NCBI GenBank assembly: GCA_021442155.1
Contig: CM038214.1
Span: forward strand, 313,255,001 to 313,319,000
Length of the DNA: 64,000 nt
From: Cymbidium sinense
Taxonomy: Eukaryota > Streptophyta > Magnoliopsida > Asparagales > Orchidaceae
Reading direction: 5' to 3'
Positions 61,001 through 64,000 of the stretch are shown here, one piece after another. The notes under the pieces are model-generated. The model was given only the letters and a program-made list of their open reading frames with translations, did no database searches and was not told the DNA's origin. Both the position numbers and the translations under genes were made by a program. Every line of letters begins with the position of its first letter. Position 1 is the first letter of the stretch.

Positions 61001-61222
61001 CCTAAACCCTAAACCCTAAACCCAAATCCTTAAACCCTAAAAAATTCTAAACTCTAAACCCTAACCCTAAAACAAAACCTAAAATATAAAACCTAAACCC
61101 TAAACCCCAAACCTTAATCCTAAACCCTAAACCCTAAGCTCCAAGCCCTAAACCTAAATCTAAAGTAACTAAATAAATTAAAAAATGAACCTAAACCCTA
61201 AAACCTTATAAACCTAAACCTT
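58061..61222 (+). repeat. Telomere-like tract, AT-rich monomer split by RTE copy 3, telomere-like tract, spacer
   Basis: 58061-58238 is CCCTAAA-like. 58239-58411 and 60320-60951 are the two halves of one AT-rich monomer (marker GTTTATTTGATTT near 60939) separated by the RTE insertion. 60965-61150 is CCCTAAA-like. 61151-61222 is the unit spacer. Confidence 0.83.
58412..60319 (-). mobile_element. 5'-truncated RTE-clade LINE (RTE copy 3)
   Basis: Reading right to left from 60319: the WWW linker (KASFNKNSWWWSQSVQEKIR, 60100-60291), then RT blocks [45 protein letters not shown] (motif A intact), then FTNDILLIDK, where motif C FADD has changed to FTND and lost a catalytic Asp. The C-terminal region contains DLPYVKKGRGRPKKTWLR. 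The 3' end is CCCACTAGGTGGGGTCGGC plus a (TTG)n tail, seen as (CAA)n at 58412-58438. Endonuclease is absent. A perfect 13-base target-site duplication, AATAAAAACCTAA, flanks it at 58399-58411 and 60320-60332. Confidence 0.94.
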
Positions 61223-62246
61223 AAGAATGGTATCTTCTTCATATGGAGATTAGTGATTATTTACGGTTGTGCTTGTTGAGCTTTGGTTTGCCCTCTCTGG
61301 TTTGGTGGCTCTCTCTCCTCTTTTTGGTCTCCTGCTGTGTTGGTTTTAGGATGGCCTGGTGATTGGCAGTCTTCGGAGCTTGCTTGTTTGCCTTTTTCCC
61401 TAGCCTCTTTCTTTCATTGTGAGGGTTTATTGGCTGGTGGTTGCTTAATGGCTGTGTTTGTTTCCCGCTTTTTGCTTTCAGTTTTGGCTATCTGGCATCA
61501 TGATTATTGGTTGAGCCTGGCCATGGGCTTTGTTCCTTCGTGGGCTGAGTTACTCTCTTTGGAGTTGATTCCTTCCATATAGTTTTTATTCTCCTTTTTT
61601 GGTTGTTTTTTTGAAGTTTTTTTCTGGTGTTTTCCTGTTGGTTGGTTGGCCATTGGCTTGTCATTTCTTTCTATTGTGGGATGAACCTGTATGTGTATTT
61701 GGCTGTTCTGGCTATTGGTTGTTTGGTTTAATCAAGGTATGCTGGCTATGATGGCTAGGATGTTCCCCCTATTATCTGTTTGGCTGGTAGCACCATATGT
61801 TATTATAACCCTTCTTTTGAAGTTTGGATGCTCACATATCCTATTGCCCCATGAGATGAATGTGATTGAGCCTGAGCCTTATCTAAGATTTTTATCATTT
61901 TGTTCCTTTTATGTACTAAGCTTGTCCTTATTTCTAGATGCTTATCACTATGTTAAGTTCTTTGCAGGTTTGTGGTAGGTTTTAGGGCTATTGGTGGTTT
62001 GTGCATCTCTTAGAAGATTTTGGGATATAGATGGCTTTAGCTACCCTTCTTGGAATTTTGTGTTGTTTCTTTCTTAGTTTTTCTCTTTTCTTTCTTTTGC
62101 TTTGGTTTTCTTGTAATAGGTAGTGGATTTATCTCTTTAGGCTAATTTTAGATCTTTGAGCAGTAGTTTATAGATTTATCCCATTTAAGGACCATGTAAC
62201 CCTTTCTTTTTGGCAATAAAATTCTCCCACTTTTGATTTAAAAAAA
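61223..62246 (+). mobile_element. L1 3' fragment with A-tail, higher-order unit copy 3
   Basis: Third sister of 53704 and 56530. 5' junction AAGAATGGTATCTTC; 3' end GGCAATAAAATTCTCCC with an A-run to 62246. Here the GRP copy follows at once: CCTTAAGAATGG before the element (61219-61230) and CCCTAAGAATGG after it (62248-62259) look like a 12-base target-site duplication with one change. Confidence 0.8.
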
Positions 62247-62250
62247 CCCT

Positions 62251-62731
62251 AAGAATGGGAAAAACCTTGATAGCAGGAACATCACCGTCAACTAGGCTCA
62301 TTCAAGGTCTGGCGGTGGGGATGAAGGCGGAAGTGGTGATTATCACAGTGGTGGTTGGGGATCTGGAGGTGCTGGTGGATATGGAGGCGGTGGTCGGAGC
62401 AGTGGTGGTTATGGAGGTGAGCGGCGGAAGTTATATGGTGGTGGTGAGGAGAGATCAGGGATATGATGGTGGATCATGCTACTCGAGATGCTAGGGTGGT
62501 TTTGATAGGAACTGGAGAAACTGAACAACGGTCGATTTGATCTACTGCTTATGGCACTGTGTCTTCAGAGTAGAGACGATTTTAGTTATCCAGGGTTTTT
62601 TATTTGCTCTATGTGCGCTCATTTTTTATATATGCCATCGCTTGTCTCTATTAAAAACTTCGTGTGCTACTTGGTTGATGAATTCAAAAAGAAGAAATGT
62701 TGAATCTGAATATGTTCTCTGTTAAAAAAAA
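62251..62731 (+). pseudogene. Glycine-rich RNA-binding protein retrocopy (GRP copy 15)
   Basis: Starts at AAGAATGGG directly after the L1 tail. NITVN-type sequence is frameshifted; GGYGGGGRSSGGYGGE is readable, then a deletion, then RDQGYDGGSCYSRC. The end GGAACTGGAGAAACTGA keeps the parental NWRN stop region. 3' UTR and A-run to 62731. Confidence 0.84.
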
Positions 62732-64000
62732 TGCCAAAAACCCTAAACCGTAAACTAAAACCTGAACCCAAAACCCAAAACCTAAACCCAAAACCCTAAA
62801 CCCTAAACCCTAAACCCTAAACCCTAAACCCTAAATCCTAAAGCCTAAAACCAAAACCCTAAACCCTAAACCATAAACTAACACTAAACCCTAAAAAGCT
62901 AAAAGCCAAAACTTAAAAATAAAATAAATACAAAAACCTAGACCAAAATATAATAAAAAAATAAAATAAAATAAAAAGATAAACTAAAACCTAAACCTAA
63001 AACCTAAACCTAAAAGGAAAATAAAATAGAAGATAAAACTAAACTAAAATAAAATACATAAAAACCTAAACTAAACTAAAAAAAATAAAAAACCTAAATT
63101 AAATAAAAACTAAACCTAAAATAAAAAAATAGACCTAAATTAAAATAAAATAAAATAAGATAAAATCCTAAACCTAAAAAATAAACCTGAAAATAAATAA
63201 AAAATAAAACCTAAATCCTAAACTTAAAAAAAAAACCTAAACTTAAAATAAAAATAACATAAACCTAAACCTAAACTAAAGTAAACTAAACTAAAATAAA
63301 TAAAACCTAAACCTAAACCTAAACTAAATATAATAAAATACTAAAAAATAAACCTAAACCTAAACTAAAAATAAACCTAAAATAAACTTAAAATAAAATC
63401 TTAAAACCTAAAAAAAATATAATAAAACCTAAACCTAAACATAAAAAATAAAAAAATAAAACCTAAAAAATGAAATAAAATAAAACTAAACTTAAAATAA
63501 ACTTAAACTCAACCTAAACCTAAAAAAAAAATAAACTAAAATATAAAATCTAAAATAAAATAAATAAACTTAATAAAATAAAATTAAATTAAAATTAAAA
63601 TTAAACAAAAATAATTTAAATACTAAAGTACATTAACCTAAACCTACTATTTAACTTAATATTAAAAAAAAATTTTAAATTAAAAATTATTAAAAAAAAC
63701 CTTAAACCAAAACCCAAAATGCTAAACACTAAACCTACAACCCTAAACATTCAACCCTAAATCCTAAAACCCAAACCTAATCCTAACCCTAAACCTAAAC
63801 CCTAAACTCATTGAAGGTCTTAAACCCAAACAACCCTCCCTAAATCCACTAAAACCCTAAACCTAAAACCTAAATCCTAAATATTAAACCCTAAAAGCTT
63901 TAAACCCTAAACACTAATCCATAAACCATAAACCATGAAAACCTAAATAATAAATCGTAAGCCCTAAACCCTAAAACCTAAACCTAAATAAGTAAAGAAA
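62732..64000 (+). repeat. Telomere-like tract, AT-rich monomer, telomere-like tract to window end
   Basis: 62732-62895 is CCCTAAA-like and includes six perfect heptamers at 62794-62835, the longest perfect run I found. 62896-63661 is an AT-rich monomer with a weak marker near 63649. 63690-64000 is a variant CCCTAAA tract that continues beyond the window. Confidence 0.82.

Noticed and set aside
6311..62731. GRP copies as a SINE-like mobile family
   Set aside because: Identical start and end could suggest a SINE, but the upstream spacer and the downstream monomer are copied with them and no independent target-site duplications were seen. DNA-level amplification explains them better.

Overview
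The window is plant nuclear DNA. It is built almost entirely from decayed plant-type telomeric repeat (CCCTAAA on the + strand), the AT-rich repeats derived from it, and dead retroelements. No intact protein gene, rRNA, tRNA or CRISPR array was found. Evidence for a land plant is the CCCTAAA heptamer, a plant-type ribosomal protein P0 retropseudogene, copies of a plant glycine-rich RNA-binding protein mRNA, L1 elements with a DUF4283-type ORF1, plant RTE-clade LINEs, and a TAT-like Ty3/Gypsy element. The species cannot be named. The setting is probably subtelomeric or a large interstitial telomeric block; the longest perfect heptamer run I found is six units (62794-62835).

The background has three parts. 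(1) Short tracts of near-canonical CCCTAAA. (2) An AT-rich monomer of about 0.75-0.85 kb made of CCTAAA, CTAAA and AATAAA words. It starts with an AACCTAAACTAAATAAAACC-like segment and ends with a GTTTACTTAATT-like marker seen about 20 times. (3) A spacer containing TAAAGTAACTAAATAAATT, nearly always followed by the start (AAGAATGGG) of a 5'-truncated glycine-rich-protein (GRP) retrocopy. Tract, spacer, GRP copy and monomer form higher-order units duplicated at DNA level. Three groups are recognisable: about 10.2-20.7 kb (tandem duplication with a visible breakpoint at 16324/16325), about 41.6-47.2 kb (two copies, one with an internally deleted L1 fragment) and about 53.6-64 kb (three copies of a roughly 2.8 kb unit that also carries an L1 3' fragment).

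Layout: 1-3632 degenerate tract and an L1 element with ORF1 but no ORF2; 3633-5890 repeat, P0 retropseudogene and a GRP 3' fragment; 5891-21230 GRP units with one RTE insertion; 21231-33350 a 12 kb foreign block with a reverse-strand TAT-like Ty3/Gypsy pol and two sets of tandem repeats, sitting in a broken GRP copy; 33351-38412 repeat units and a near full-length RTE; 38413-50670 repeat units with two L1 fragments; 50671-64000 L1/GRP higher-order units with a third RTE.

Every poly(A)-tailed insertion (L1, P0, GRP) lies on the + strand with its tail against the repeat, while all three RTE copies, which end in (TTG)n, lie on the - strand. The strong strand asymmetry of the target (A/C-rich +, T/G-rich -) gives a simple explanation through tail-primer pairing.
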